This document shows, piece by piece, positions 36,412 through 45,850 of a DNA stretch of 64,000 bases. The position numbers were made by a program, and so were the translations under genes. The notes beneath the pieces were generated by a model. The model made no database searches. It had not been told where the DNA came from and saw only the letters and a program-made list of their open reading frames with translations. The stretch comes from Trichomonas vaginalis G3 (Eukaryota; Parabasalia; Trichomonadida; Trichomonadidae): the NCBI RefSeq assembly GCF_026262505.1, contig NC_067207.1:7324252-7388251 (forward strand), in the 5' to 3' direction. Position 1 is the first letter of the stretch. Every line of letters starts with the position of its first letter.

Positions 36412-37954
36412 ATGGATAACGTAGATTTAAAAATTTTAATTGATGATTTAGTACTTAATCAAAAATTTCTTAGTTATTATGAATTAAAATCATATCTCCA
36501 AAAATATAATAATAATATAACGGGCGATGATATGGAATATTATTATCCATATTATAAAAATGAAATTTTGAAATATCATAATAAAATAATTTCTGAAATT
36601 AAAGACAAAATTAAAAATAATGAATATACAAAGGGAAAAACTAAATCACAACTTAAACATTTTGAAAGATTTCAAAAAATAAAGTATTAACAGAAGAAGA
36701 TATTGATGAATTATATAATTTATATAATCCTGAGCCACAAAAACCAAAGCCGAGGTCTAAAGTAGCAAATGTTCAACAGCTAAAGGAACAAAACGCCCAG
36801 GTCCTTCAGACCATAAATGAAGCACAAGCTTTAATTTATGATTCATTAGTTAAACCATATTCAGCCCGACTTTTAAATGAAGATCAACTTTTGGAATTCA
36901 TCCTTCAACATAAACTCGAAGCGGGAAAGTATATCAAACCTTTATATACAGCATATTTAAAACAAATGAATAGAATACATCCAGAATTAATGAAGGGAGG
37001 ATTGAATTCCAAAATCAAAGCAGATAAAATTAAACCACTTGCAACACCAAAACCTCCAACGGCAGTACCGCCTCCTCCTTCAGTTAATCCTTCATCATTC
37101 ACTTTATTATATTCATTTCAAACATTAAAGAAACAAAAAGATTTTAAAAAGGGTTTCAAGATATTAAATAAACCAACTGACCCAAAAATTCAACCGTTAA
37201 AGGAAAAATTTAGTCGCCCTTCATTTGCACCATATCCATATTCATACGAAATCGATCATCTGGAATATTCAAAAGGAAACGTTACTTATTTATTTGCCAT
37301 TAACATTAACACTAGATATTTATATTGCATTCCGGTGAAAGGGAAAACAGAACAGGAAACAAGAAGAGCTATTCAATACTTACTAGATCATGAAAGAGTA
37401 GATAATATCAGGGTGATGGCGATAAAGGATTTCAGGCAACTATGACTCATTATTTCCCACAAATTAATTTTTACTTCTCATCTTCTCCATATACGTTTCA
37501 TAATAAAATAGTTGATGCGGTAATGAGAACTCTTAGAGATGCGTTAGGGGTTAACGTTCAAATATACTGGGATGGAAATCATGACTCCATCATACAGCAG
37601 TTAGTATATTATTACAATAATACATGGCATAGAACTATAAACATGAAACCGGTGGAAATGAAAAATGATATTTCAAAAGAATGGGAATATATTAGAAAGC
37701 AAATGGAAAGGTTGAATGATGTTAAACGTGAACAAATTAATTCGGGGCTCATGAATTTTAAACAAGGGGATAAAGTTTTGATTCATCTCGATTATGGAAA
37801 AACTGATAAATCAATGACAAAAAGAAGACGAAGATTTGACACAATAGCTGAATTTGTTGGATATATTAACGCCAATGCATTAGTTGAAGTTGACAATAAA
37901 TTAATAGAAATTCCGATTTATTTTATTACTCCATTATATTTAAATAATATTTAA
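36412..37954 (+). CDS. Retroviral-type integrase with long N-terminal extension (broken)
   Basis: Broken, about two breaks. A helical N-terminal extension (first 200 or so residues, including VANVQQLKEQNAQVLQTI and a Pro-rich PPTAVPPPPS) precedes the catalytic core (SYEIDHLEYSKGNVTYLFAI, then FHNKIVDAVMRTLRDALG and YYNNTWHRTINMKPVEM) and a chromo/SH3-like end (NFKQGDKVLIHLDY). As in Maverick 1, the Glu expected near HN.IV is Asp. It inserts the element. Confidence 0.85.
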
Positions 37955-37974
37955 TTTTTTTTATTTCGTAAGAA

Positions 37975-38271
37975 ATGAGTGACAACAAAGCATCCAAGAG
38001 TCCAGACGATGAATATAAAAAGAAACTAAACAGAATTAAATCAAAAATATGCTATTACAAAAAGAAGCCGCAATGCGGTGGGGCTGATGCCCATAAAACT
38101 AATGGAACTGAAAACGATGAAGAGAGGAAAGAAATAATCGAAAAATTAGAAACTTACCGTTCAATCCTTAAACTGGGTGAAGCAAAAATAAAAGAATTTA
38201 ATAGAATAAATAAATTGATTGGAAGAGATGAATTTAATAAAGATGAATTTTTAAACTCTATCCAAATTTAA
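37975..38271 (+). CDS. Basic coiled-coil protein (98 aa)
   Basis: Looks whole: MSDNKASKSPDDEYKKKLNR to FNKDEFLNSIQI. Lys-rich, helical, with one CGG motif (KKKPQCGGADAHK). Last gene before the nested cassette. Function unknown. Confidence 0.6.
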   Translation: MSDNKASKSPDDEYKKKLNRIKSKICYYKKKPQCGGADAHKTNGTENDEERKEIIEKLETYRSILKLGEAKIKEFNRINKLIGRDEFNKDEFLNSIQI

Positions 38272-38300
38272 TTTTTATTCCTCTTCGACAACGTCTCGAA

Positions 38301-38384
38301 TAACTGAAGGTGTCACTATGTCACCATGTCACCAGGTTATTTAACTTCTTTTAAAAAGTGTGACAACATGACATTTTGACAACA
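38301..38384 (+). repeat. Outer imperfect inverted repeat, left
   Basis: About 80% identical to the inverse of 40801-40886. It contains repeated GTCAC(C) words (TGTCACTATGTCACCATGTC); the right arm has variant words (GGTAGCAC, GGTAACATGG). Confidence 0.75.
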
Positions 38385-38395
38385 GTCCCGGAAAT

Positions 38396-38590
38396 GATTT
38401 GTCATGATTTCTTCGTAATGAACGTATATGCTTTGTCATGATTTTATCGTTAAGTGACTCAAAGAGTCCGGAGACAAAGTCTCATGTTTACGTTAATGGT
38501 TTCATCGTATATCCTTTGTCAATACTTCATCGTAAACTCTATGTCAAACATGAGCGTAAATGTTTTGTCATGACTTCATCGTAATGAGTG
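38396..38590 (+). repeat. Four TTTGTCATGA..TCATCGTAA repeats
   Basis: Diverged copies of TTTGTCATGATTTCTTCGTA start near 38398, 38433, 38516 and 38558, interrupted by the 42-bp inverted repeat. Non-coding. Confidence 0.6.
38448..38489 (+). repeat. 42-bp perfect inverted repeat, left (twin hairpins)
   Basis: Contains two adjacent hairpins, GACTC/GAGTC and GAGAC/GTCTC, each with an AAA loop, separated by CG. The perfect inverse is at 40918-40959. Confidence 0.85.
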
Positions 38591-38600
38591 TAAATCAGAC

Positions 38601-38660
38601 AAAAATATATTTTAGGTGAAGAGGTGAGATTTCACCTGTTTTCTCACCTAATTTCTCACC
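38601..38660 (+). repeat. 60-bp inverted repeat left of gene A
   Basis: AAAAATATATTTTAGGTG followed by GGTGAGA/TTTCACC half-sites; perfectly inverted at 39771-39830. It corresponds unit for unit to the Maverick 1 repeat, but with GTGAG words in place of GTTAG words. It is followed to 38708 by five more TTTCACC or TCTCACC words. Confidence 0.9.
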
Positions 38661-38769
38661 TAATTTTTCACCTCCTTTTTCACCTCCTTTTTCACCTGTT
38701 TTCTCACCGCTTAGCGGCTCAGATTGCTTTTGCTTTCTCGTGAATTTTCATGAATTTCCTTAAGATAGA

Positions 38770-38820
38770 AAAAATAAAGTTAGTTTTATTTTTATTTATT
38801 TTTTATTTTGTATAAAAGAT
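38770..38820 (+). promoter_or_regulatory. Cassette-type promoter
   Basis: AAATAAAGTTAGTTTTATTT leader just before the gene A start codon, shared with 13313-13367, 39868-39915 and 40559-40615. Confidence 0.5.
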
Positions 38821-39761
38821 ATGATTTCAACAATCGGCACAACAACAATTCAAACAACTACAGCACCAAACTCTTTAGTTATGAATCCTACGTCAATGTT
38901 GGTAGAGATGAAAAGCTTTATTCCTTCTTCATATACTTTTGAGACAGAAATACAAAGAATTAAGCAAGAACTTTTAACAAGTAATTTAGACTGTAGTGCG
39001 AAAGATGAAACAAATGAACAGTATCTTTATGACATGCAGGACATTATTGACCATTTGCCTAAACTACCTGAAATTCAGCAGCAAAAACTAACTATTCCTG
39101 AATTCGACGAAATTGAAGTCAAAGCAACTGACTCAGTAGAAATAAAGAAGTTCATACGTAAAGTAAACTATGAGTTTCTTGGTTTTCATTGCAACCATAA
39201 AGTTATGAACAAAGATTGCGACATGGTATATAAGAACATCTCTGACATATATAAATCTGGGGAGTTTAAGACATACGACAACATTGTTTCATTAGTTGCT
39301 GAATGTGTATGGCAGATAAGAGATAAAGATAAAAGATGTAAAATATGGAATGGACAAATAAAACCAACAACTTTTGAGTTAAAAAAACCATTGACGCCTT
39401 AGTTGTTCTAGCAGGTCAAATTTCAATGTATAACGCAAAAATGAATCCGCAATGTTCAAAATGTAAAGCAGCAATGAGGAAATATAACTACTCCGTCAAA
39501 GAGATAGAACGTATGAGAAACGACTATGCTGACTTAAAGAAAGAAGTAGAGAAACCAGCAGAAGATAAAATGGACATGTTAGCATTTCTGAACAAAAACT
39601 ATCCAACAGCTGACGATTTCCTTCTATCTGATGTCAAGAAGAAGTATAAAGAAACTTTCGGCATTGTTAAAACTTTTGACATACTGACAGAAGAAATAGA
39701 AGCTACGAAATTGTTTAGAATTTCAAATATACATCGTACAATTCATGTAAAACGCTTATAA
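38821..39761 (+). CDS. Cassette protein A homologue (broken)
   Basis: Broken, about one break. From TTAPNSLVMNPTSMLVEMKS onward it follows the Maverick 1 protein closely, including the FHCNHKV and CSKCKAAM Cys/His clusters and the coiled coil. The N terminus differs (MISTIGTTTIQT). Function unknown. Confidence 0.7.
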
Positions 39762-39770
39762 AATAACTGG

Positions 39771-39830
39771 GGTGAGAAATTAGGTGAGAAAACAGGTGAA
39801 ATCTCACCTCTTCACCTAAAATATATTTTT
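39771..39830 (-). repeat. 60-bp inverted repeat right of gene A
   Basis: Perfect inverse of 38601-38660, beginning 10 bases after the gene A stop codon. Confidence 0.9.
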
Positions 39831-39867
39831 ATTGAATTCAGCAACAAAAATAATGAATTTCATTAGT

Positions 39868-39915
39868 TAGAAAAATAAAGTTAGTTTTATTTTTATTTTG
39901 TATGTAAGAACAGAA
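39868..39915 (+). promoter_or_regulatory. Cassette-type promoter
   Basis: AAATAAAGTTAGTTTTATTT followed by TGTATGTAAGAACAGAA and the KilA-N start codon; the TGTAAGAAC-like end also occurs before protein A in Maverick 1. Confidence 0.5.
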
Positions 39916-40527
39916 ATGACAAACATTGAGTTTGAAACAGTTAGAAAAATAGACAATGACACCAAAGTGGTTAGAATAGGTGATTTAAACGTAAGATACT
40001 CAAAGAAATACAACAAATATTCTTTGTCAGACATTATATCTCCATCTGGAAAGAAAACAAACGACTGGGTTAGAAATGCTTCAACTCAGAAAATTTTGAC
40101 AAGAAATCCTGAGCTTATGATATCGGTAAGGTTCTATGGAACTACAGCATATCTCATTGACAAAAGTCTTATACCAATAGTTTTGTTATGGTTAGACCCA
40201 GTTGTTGGATATAACTTCATAACTTATGGTTCATTCGATACGGAACGTTGCAGTGAAGGCTTACTTTACATCGTTCAGAAACCGAAGGACTTCAATACAA
40301 AGAGATATAAGATAGGAAGAACATATAATATAACTCAAAGATATGACAGTACAGTCAATAGAGTCAAGGTTGTGTTCGTTAATGATATGAGAGCTGCAGA
40401 AACAGAACTACTTGAAAAGTTTGAGAAAAGGTATGGTGCTCCCATGAAAGGTAAAGAAACGTTTGAAGTAGATGAGATAGATAAAGCTATAAAATTATTT
40501 GACGAAGTTGCTGAAAAATACATGTAA
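39916..40527 (+). CDS. KilA-N plus T5orf172/GIY-YIG-type protein (203 aa)
   Basis: Looks whole; start at MTNIEFETVRKIDND. Residues 15-100 follow the KilA-N DNA-binding pattern (YSKKYNKYSLSDIISPSGKK then NDWVRNASTQKIL). Residues 115-200 carry GLLYIVQKPKDF, RYKIGRTYNITQRYDS and AAETELLEKFEKRYG, typical of the T5orf172/GIY-YIG nuclease-like domain. This pairing is common in large DNA viruses and phages. Inside the cassette it could be the nuclease or site-specific binder that moves it (inference). Confidence 0.8.
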   Translation: MTNIEFETVRKIDNDTKVVRIGDLNVRYSKKYNKYSLSDIISPSGKKTNDWVRNASTQKILTRNPELMISVRFYGTTAYLIDKSLIPIVLLWLDPVVGYNFITYGSFDTERCSEGLLYIVQKPKDFNTKRYKIGRTYNITQRYDSTVNRVKVVFVNDMRAAETELLEKFEKRYGAPMKGKETFEVDEIDKAIKLFDEVAEKYM

Positions 40528-40558
40528 AGCGTTTATTTTTGGTCTTTTGTGAAAGTCA

Positions 40559-40762
40559 GAAAATAAAGTTAGTTTTTTATAAAATATTTTTTTTATCCGG
40601 AATATAAAGACAGATATGTCAACAACATAGAAGAATAGACGATAAACAAACATGGTGTTATGTTTTGAAAGAAGAAATGAAAGGATTATATAAACAGGTT
40701 GAACCAAACGATAATGAGGATTCATTTACTGACGATGAAATACCTGTAAATGAAGCTTTATA
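40559..40762 (+). pseudogene. Remnant of a third cassette gene
   Basis: The cassette promoter and start region are followed by a broken frame ending NDNEDSFTDDEIPVNEAL. Fossil with one or more breaks; too short to classify. Confidence 0.4.
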
Positions 40763-40800
40763 AAGTATGATTGGAATTTATTTTTGCATTAATCCTGCTG

Positions 40801-40886
40801 TGTTGTCAAAATGTCATGTTGTCTCATTTTTTCAGAGAAGTTAATTAACCTGGTAGCACATGGTAACATGGTAGCACCTTCAGTTC
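40801..40886 (-). repeat. Outer imperfect inverted repeat, right
   Basis: Inverse of 38301-38384 at about 80%; lies inside, not outside, the 42-bp repeat, so the nesting order is not mirrored between the two ends. Confidence 0.75.
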
Positions 40887-40917
40887 TTCAAAAATAATTA
40901 ATTATTGAATAACCTAA

Positions 40918-40959
40918 AAACATGAGACTTTGTCTCCGGACTCTTTGAGTCACTTAACG
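40918..40959 (-). repeat. 42-bp perfect inverted repeat, right
   Basis: Perfect inverse of 38448-38489, with the same twin hairpins. Confidence 0.85.
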
Positions 40960-41072
40960 TAAACATTATTTCTGCAGTTCATCCATTACTTCATTACCTA
41001 ATTAATTACAGACATAAAATATATTTAGTTCATTCGGTAAGCCTTGACCCAAAAGTCTGGGCTCAAGCACAT

Positions 41073-42128
41073 TCAATGAACGCGGTACCATGCGAATACA
41101 GTCACAAATGGTGGCATGTAATCTTTACCCGAGCCTGTTGGATTTGTTGTGAAAGTGTGTGAATGATTTCCTGCGGTTCCACAGAAAATACCTGTGCTTG
41201 AATCTACTGGGTCAGTTGTGATATCATATCTATTCATTCCCCATCTATCCGAACCCGCTGCAAGATTTATATAACCTCTTTTGTTATTGAATGTGAATGA
41301 TTTCCTGCTGTGTTTGTCGTTCCTGTATGAGTGTGCGGTGGAAGGTTTGCTTCTTTAATTTTCTTCGAACCCCCTGTTTGCTTTGAATATCTAGCACAGT
41401 ATAAGAATTTATCTACAATCTGCTTCCACGTACCAAAACCTAAAACTGTTGCTGGATTTGTTGAATTCATTGACGTATAAATAGAACCAACAGGATATAA
41501 TGTTTGAAGAATTTCATTTTTCATGCTTGTAATCACATCATTTACTTCCGACTTCTTTGCATAATTTTTCATCAACATAAGTTTTATCTGCTTTAAGGTC
41601 TAAACATCCTGAAACCCATTCTGTATCAGCTTTAACTTTAAAAGTCTCAAATGTCCATTCATGATACCATTCAACCTTTTCTTTAATTTCATTATCTTTT
41701 TCATCAACATAAACCAAATTTGCCTTCTTATTTAACTCACTATCCACGTATTCCTTATCCACCTTCTTCATTATGTCGTTTAGGAAACCTTCTATGAATT
41801 CCTCATTTAAATTAAATCTTCCAATCTTCAAAACTTTAGGAAATGCATTTAATGCGTAATATCTCTGTTCTTCTGGTGGAATTGATGTTATATCATCCGT
41901 TATTCCTTTAATTTTTGAATTCATAAATAAAATTTCTTTTATATTTGATATCACTGCACCACCTTTGCAAACGAATTCGAAATGATCATTTTTCAATACT
42001 ATCTCCAAATCTCCATATTTCAACCTTTGTGTTTGTTCTGCCGTCTTTGAATTATATGCATATATGGCGTATGTAATGGTCTGAAGGACCTGGGTGTTTT
42101 GTGCCTTAAGTTGCTGTTGTTTAATCAT
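41073..42128 (-). CDS. Tail-fibre/tail-collar-like protein (broken)
   Basis: Broken, about three breaks. A head domain (MIKQQQLKAQNTQVLQTITY), then the segment VDEKDNEIKEKVEWYHEW and VSGCLDLKADK also seen in Maverick 1, and a collar (YPVGSIYTSMNSTNPATVLG, FGTWKQIVDKFLYCA, KQTGGSKKIKEANLPPHTH) with a C-terminal MPPF..VFAWYR pattern. The shared middle is alike at DNA level too, although the two Mavericks are otherwise unrelated, implying exchange of fibre parts. Confidence 0.8.
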
Positions 42129-42152
42129 TTATTATGATTTAAAAATAAATAT

Positions 42153-42863
42153 TTAATCTGTTATCTCATCAGCTATTTTTTCTATTTGAAATTGCCATAA
42201 TATTTCATTCATGAATTCTAAATCACAATCAAATAGGTCAGTTATTCTAAATTTATATTTGATAAATCTTTTGAATGAAGAATAAATGAATTCCCCGATA
42301 ATTGAAACGGATATGATAAAGAAAATGTGTTTAAGTTGATGGATAAAATGTTTTGTATTGATGGGTAAGAGTTAGGGTCTAATGTTTGATGTGAAAATCT
42401 CATTGGGGTATTAACTTTATCACATTTGATTAAAATGAAATTGGAACCAGTGTCAGAATACAACATCCCCAACATCTTTTTCAAAATTTAATATCCCCAA
42501 CAATGAACGAAGATGAGGAGTACAAAATTTAATTTTCAGCGGGAATTTAATAAGGTTATTTATTTCATCAAGTTCAAAAAGTTTATCAGGTTTTGATTTA
42601 AAATTTTCTTCATACCATACGATAAATGATTCATTTAAATAACTTAAAATCATGTTAATATCCCATTTCGCTATCACATTATTTATATACATATCATACG
42701 TTTTTTCATCATGGTCATCTTTAATAAATGATATATAATCTGAAGGGTCTAAAAGAATGGGATTAAATTTACCACTCACAGAAACGAGAGTAACATTATA
42801 AATTCCGCTAACTGTTAAATTTAATTCACAGTTATTATTCGAAATAATATTGATAATTGACAT
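42153..42863 (-). CDS. Beta-rich minor virion candidate (broken)
   Basis: Broken, about one break. Starts MSIINIISNNNCELNLTVSG; strands such as IYNVTLVSVSGKFNPILLD and SNFILIKCDKVNTPM suggest a jelly-roll. It ends MNEILWQFQIEKIADEITD. Penton-like identity is possible; no firm motif. Divergent from the 42884 gene. Confidence 0.45.
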
Positions 42864-42883
42864 TTTTTATTACGATTAAAAGT
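42864..42883. promoter_or_regulatory. 20-bp divergent promoter gap
   Basis: TTTTTTATTACGATTAAAAG separates two divergent start codons; TTTTTTATTnCG followed by AT recurs before several Maverick 2 genes. Confidence 0.4.
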
Positions 42884-43363
42884 ATGGTAAAGCGTTATTT
42901 TCCAGTGATAAATAAAACTAGAATAAGATTACCTCAAGAATTCATAAATTCAACGAATAAGAAATTCATTCATGTTATAAATTTTAGTGTTTTCAGAAAA
43001 TATGAGTCAGTGTCATATTCATCAACAGGTTATATTTCACTTCATTCAAATTTAGTTCAATCAAACCCATATAATGACCATTTCATAAGATTTTCAGATG
43101 GTATTAAAAATGTAATTGATAGATTAAAATATGAACAGATTGACAATATCGAAATTTTGGAATTTTGGTTTAAATATCCCGATGGAAAAAAGATTGAAGT
43201 TAAAGATAAAGCTGATACTATAACAAAAACAATTACAATGACCGATCCGGATAGTGGGGAACAAAAAGAAATAAAACAAACGATAGAAACTGGTGAAAGG
43301 TCAATTATTATTGATTATGATTCAAAGGATTATTATTCGATAATGTTAATGCTTGAATATTAA
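42884..43363 (+). CDS. Beta-rich protein (159 aa), unknown
   Basis: Looks whole; start at MVKRYFPVINKTRIRLPQEF. Strand-rich with an acidic insert (TMTDPDSGEQKEIKQTIET). Its stop overlaps the stop of the convergent SCCG gene. A second jelly-roll or vertex-associated protein is possible. Confidence 0.6.
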   Translation: MVKRYFPVINKTRIRLPQEFINSTNKKFIHVINFSVFRKYESVSYSSTGYISLHSNLVQSNPYNDHFIRFSDGIKNVIDRLKYEQIDNIEILEFWFKYPDGKKIEVKDKADTITKTITMTDPDSGEQKEIKQTIETGERSIIIDYDSKDYYSIMLMLEY

Positions 43364-44027
43364 ATAGCCTTAACAAAGAATTTTTCAAGTGATATTTTAT
43401 ATTCATCAACTATTTTATTATAAATATCATTATATGTTAAATGAAGTTCAGTTGTTGTTCCGTTCTTTGATATCTTAATTGTGCTAATATCCTTTATAGG
43501 ATTTATTTTTGCAACTGTTCCGCAGCATGAAACCTCATCATCTATGAAAAATTGAATCTTAACGTCTGAATCTTGAACATCACAAAGAATGGCGATAATG
43601 TGAATTAATGATTCATAAGGTAAAATAATTAAACCGGATTGATCAATTAAATTTATTATTGATCATAATTATTAGTTATTATATCACGGTAAATTTTCAT
43701 TAATTCAGAATTAATGTCTATTTTATATGGGTTCTCGATGTTTGATGAAAGAGGTGGGGGGTATGTTGGATAAGTGGGAATTTCAACAGGTTCTTTACCG
43801 GGTTCAGATAAAATGATTGGGTCTCCATCTTCTTTATTTTGCTCCTCCTCATTCTTCGGTAAGTCACGAGTTAATAAATTTGGTTGAGTTGCTGACCTTG
43901 TTAATTCGGGCTAACATTAACTTTAACATTTTGAATAATTCGTGATTTATCATCATTTACGTTATAACCAACCGTAATCTCTGCTTTTGCGTTAGTGTTC
44001 TTTTGACTAGTGAAACGTCTTCTCATT
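43360..44027 (-). CDS. SCCG-motif protein homologue (broken)
   Basis: Broken, about two breaks. A basic start (MRRRFTSQKNTNAKAEITVG), a Pro-rich middle, and an end with DDEVSCCGTVAKINPIKD and a strand-rich tail resembling the end of the 18608-19189 protein of Maverick 1. Conserved neighbour of capsid genes in both lineages. Confidence 0.5.
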
Positions 44028-44058
44028 TATAATCGAATAAAAAAATATATTTAAACTT

Positions 44059-44958
44059 TTATTTTGCTGGAAGTTTTGAATCTATTATTCCCTGTATTTG
44101 TTCATGAAGTTGATTTTTAGCTGTTTCATCGTAATTAATAGACCTAATATATTCATTAATTGCATTCTTATAATCATCTGATTTCTCAAATTTTCTTTTA
44201 TCTGATTCCTTAACTAAATCATAAGTTAAACCTCGTTGCTGATATAATGGTTTCTTAATTAAATCTTTGAATGCTTGAGATAAAGCACCTGATGCAATTC
44301 TTGCTACTATAATTGGTTGGAATTGCTGTTTAAGTTCATCTTTAACATTTGCGAAAACTGGATCGAATAAAGCAACTTTAAAGAATTTCTTAGCTGAAAT
44401 TTCAGGTCTAATATTTGCATATTGACCATCAAACTGGTTAGAATATCGTGGTAATCCATCCGGTCCCTCTTCAATAGCATTTAATTCTTCATTGAAATAA
44501 GAATATGGATTATGACGGTATGAATTAATTGGACCATTTTCACCTTCTCTAATGTATTGTTTAACAGCTTTTCCATTTTCATCAAATTGCATAGGATAAC
44601 GTTCATTATATGCTTTACGTTTAGGATAATCAGATATAGTTAATTTATAACCATTTATGACTTTAATATTTCCTTGACCATCAGTAACGAAAACTTCATT
44701 TATACCATCAGGTTTTCCATTTGGACCTGTAATGTCTGCTTCGTGTGCTTCCCAATTTGGACCTTGACGTTTGGCATATGCTTGAGCTTCTGGTAATGTT
44801 AAAACGTTTCTCATTTGTTTAACATCTTTTTGAAGACCAGCAACAATATGAACTAATTCTTTCATTCCATCAGGAACTTTCATAGTTCTATTATATGCAC
44901 CCTTTTTGTTTGTCCCTTGTTTTAATGGAACCTGTAGAAGATTTGCCATTTCTGTCAT
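44059..44958 (-). CDS. Putative virion protein (299 aa)
   Basis: Looks whole. Helical N terminus ([20 protein letters not shown]). A central motif [20 protein letters not shown] then [19 protein letters not shown] and KAYNERYP resembles a DGnG..DV.v.d..G.i..vNGY..k.sD pattern I associate with structural genes of Polinton-like and giant viruses (recalled, not verified). Between SCCG protein and ATPase. No catalytic motif. Confidence 0.6.
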   Translation of the reverse strand: MTEMANLLQVPLKQGTNKKGAYNRTMKVPDGMKELVHIVAGLQKDVKQMRNVLTLPEAQAYAKRQGPNWEAHEADITGPNGKPDGINEVFVTDGQGNIKVINGYKLTISDYPKRKAYNERYPMQFDENGKAVKQYIREGENGPINSYRHNPYSYFNEELNAIEEGPDGLPRYSNQFDGQYANIRPEISAKKFFKVALFDPVFANVKDELKQQFQPIIVARIASGALSQAFKDLIKKPLYQQRGLTYDLVKESDKRKFEKSDDYKNAINEYIRSINYDETAKNQLHEQIQGIIDSKLPAK

Positions 44959-44998
44959 GTTTAATTATAAATAAAAAACAAAAATTAATTATAAAAAG

Positions 44999-45826
44999 TT
45001 AATCAAATTTAACACTTCCTTTATTTAAATCAACTATTATTTTTCCATGTTCACCTAATTGCTGATATTGTGTGTAAAGTTCATTAATGCTCATTGGTAA
45101 ATTCACTTGATAAAGCATAACGTTCAACTGTTGACGACTAAACCCACTGAAAATGAAAAGTGTTGATAGATTTGATTTAATGTTTGTGCTTAATGCTTTG
45201 AAATATTGAACAGCCATGAAGAATGAACACTGAATGTGTCGACATTGAGTTAATAACTGATTAAAATATGATTTCTCATTTGTTATTAGTTTTGATTTCA
45301 CTGCATCATCTAGAAAAATGAGTGAATGCAAAAATTCTCTATCAAAATTTGAAATAGAAAGTGTTTCAAATAATTCATCCCGTTGTTTATCAATAATTTT
45401 ATCCTCTAATCCTTGCTTCTTGATTGTATTATATAATTCTTTATACATTAAAAAGTTTTTTAAATAATCTTCTGCTTCTTCTTGTGATAAATAAATAATT
45501 GGAATTTTGATTAAATGCTTTAAAGATTCAAATGTATCATCTGAAGGTGAACCTGAACGGTTGATATAAATTAACACATGTGAATAGGGGGAAGTGTTAG
45601 CAATAATGATAATTTGTTTTAATATCGTTAATGTTTTACCTTTATTTTGTTTACCAATTGCTGCAGTGATTGAATTTAAGTAACATTCAGAATATGGAAT
45701 TTTCATTAATTTTTCCTTAGATAGAGCATTTCTATTATCACTCAATGCTTCATTAATCATATCATCTACGTATGTATTATATACTCCTGCTAATTCTTCA
45801 TAAGGGGTGGATGAATTTAAATCCAT
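44999..45826 (-). CDS. Packaging ATPase, A32/FtsK-HerA type (275 aa)
   Basis: Looks whole. Walker A is ITAAIGKQNKGKT (about residue 60) and Walker B is LIFLDDA (about 170). Then CRHIQCSFFMAVQYFKALS supplies the sensor-like strand and LSTLFIFSGFSRQQL a later strand, as in Polinton packaging ATPases. It should drive DNA into preformed capsids. Adjacent to the major capsid gene on the same strand. Confidence 0.85.
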   Translation of the reverse strand: MDLNSSTPYEELAGVYNTYVDDMINEALSDNRNALSKEKLMKIPYSECYLNSITAAIGKQNKGKTLTILKQIIIIANTSPYSHVLIYINRSGSPSDDTFESLKHLIKIPIIYLSQEEAEDYLKNFLMYKELYNTIKKQGLEDKIIDKQRDELFETLSISNFDREFLHSLIFLDDAVKSKLITNEKSYFNQLLTQCRHIQCSFFMAVQYFKALSTNIKSNLSTLFIFSGFSRQQLNVMLYQVNLPMSINELYTQYQQLGEHGKIIVDLNKGSVKFD

Positions 45827-45850
45827 TTAATCAAAAATAAATTTATAATT

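Larger units (their letters stand above)
38301..40959. mobile_element. Gene cassette nested in Maverick 2
   Basis: Contains the homologue of cassette protein A, a KilA-N/GIY-YIG gene and the end of a third gene, all with the same promoter type. It is bordered by nested repeats: an 84-bp imperfect inverted pair (38301-38384 with 40801-40886), a 42-bp perfect pair (38448-38489 with 40918-40959) and a 60-bp perfect pair around gene A (38601-38660 with 39771-39830). Partly broken: about one break in gene A and a remnant third gene. Confidence 0.7.
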
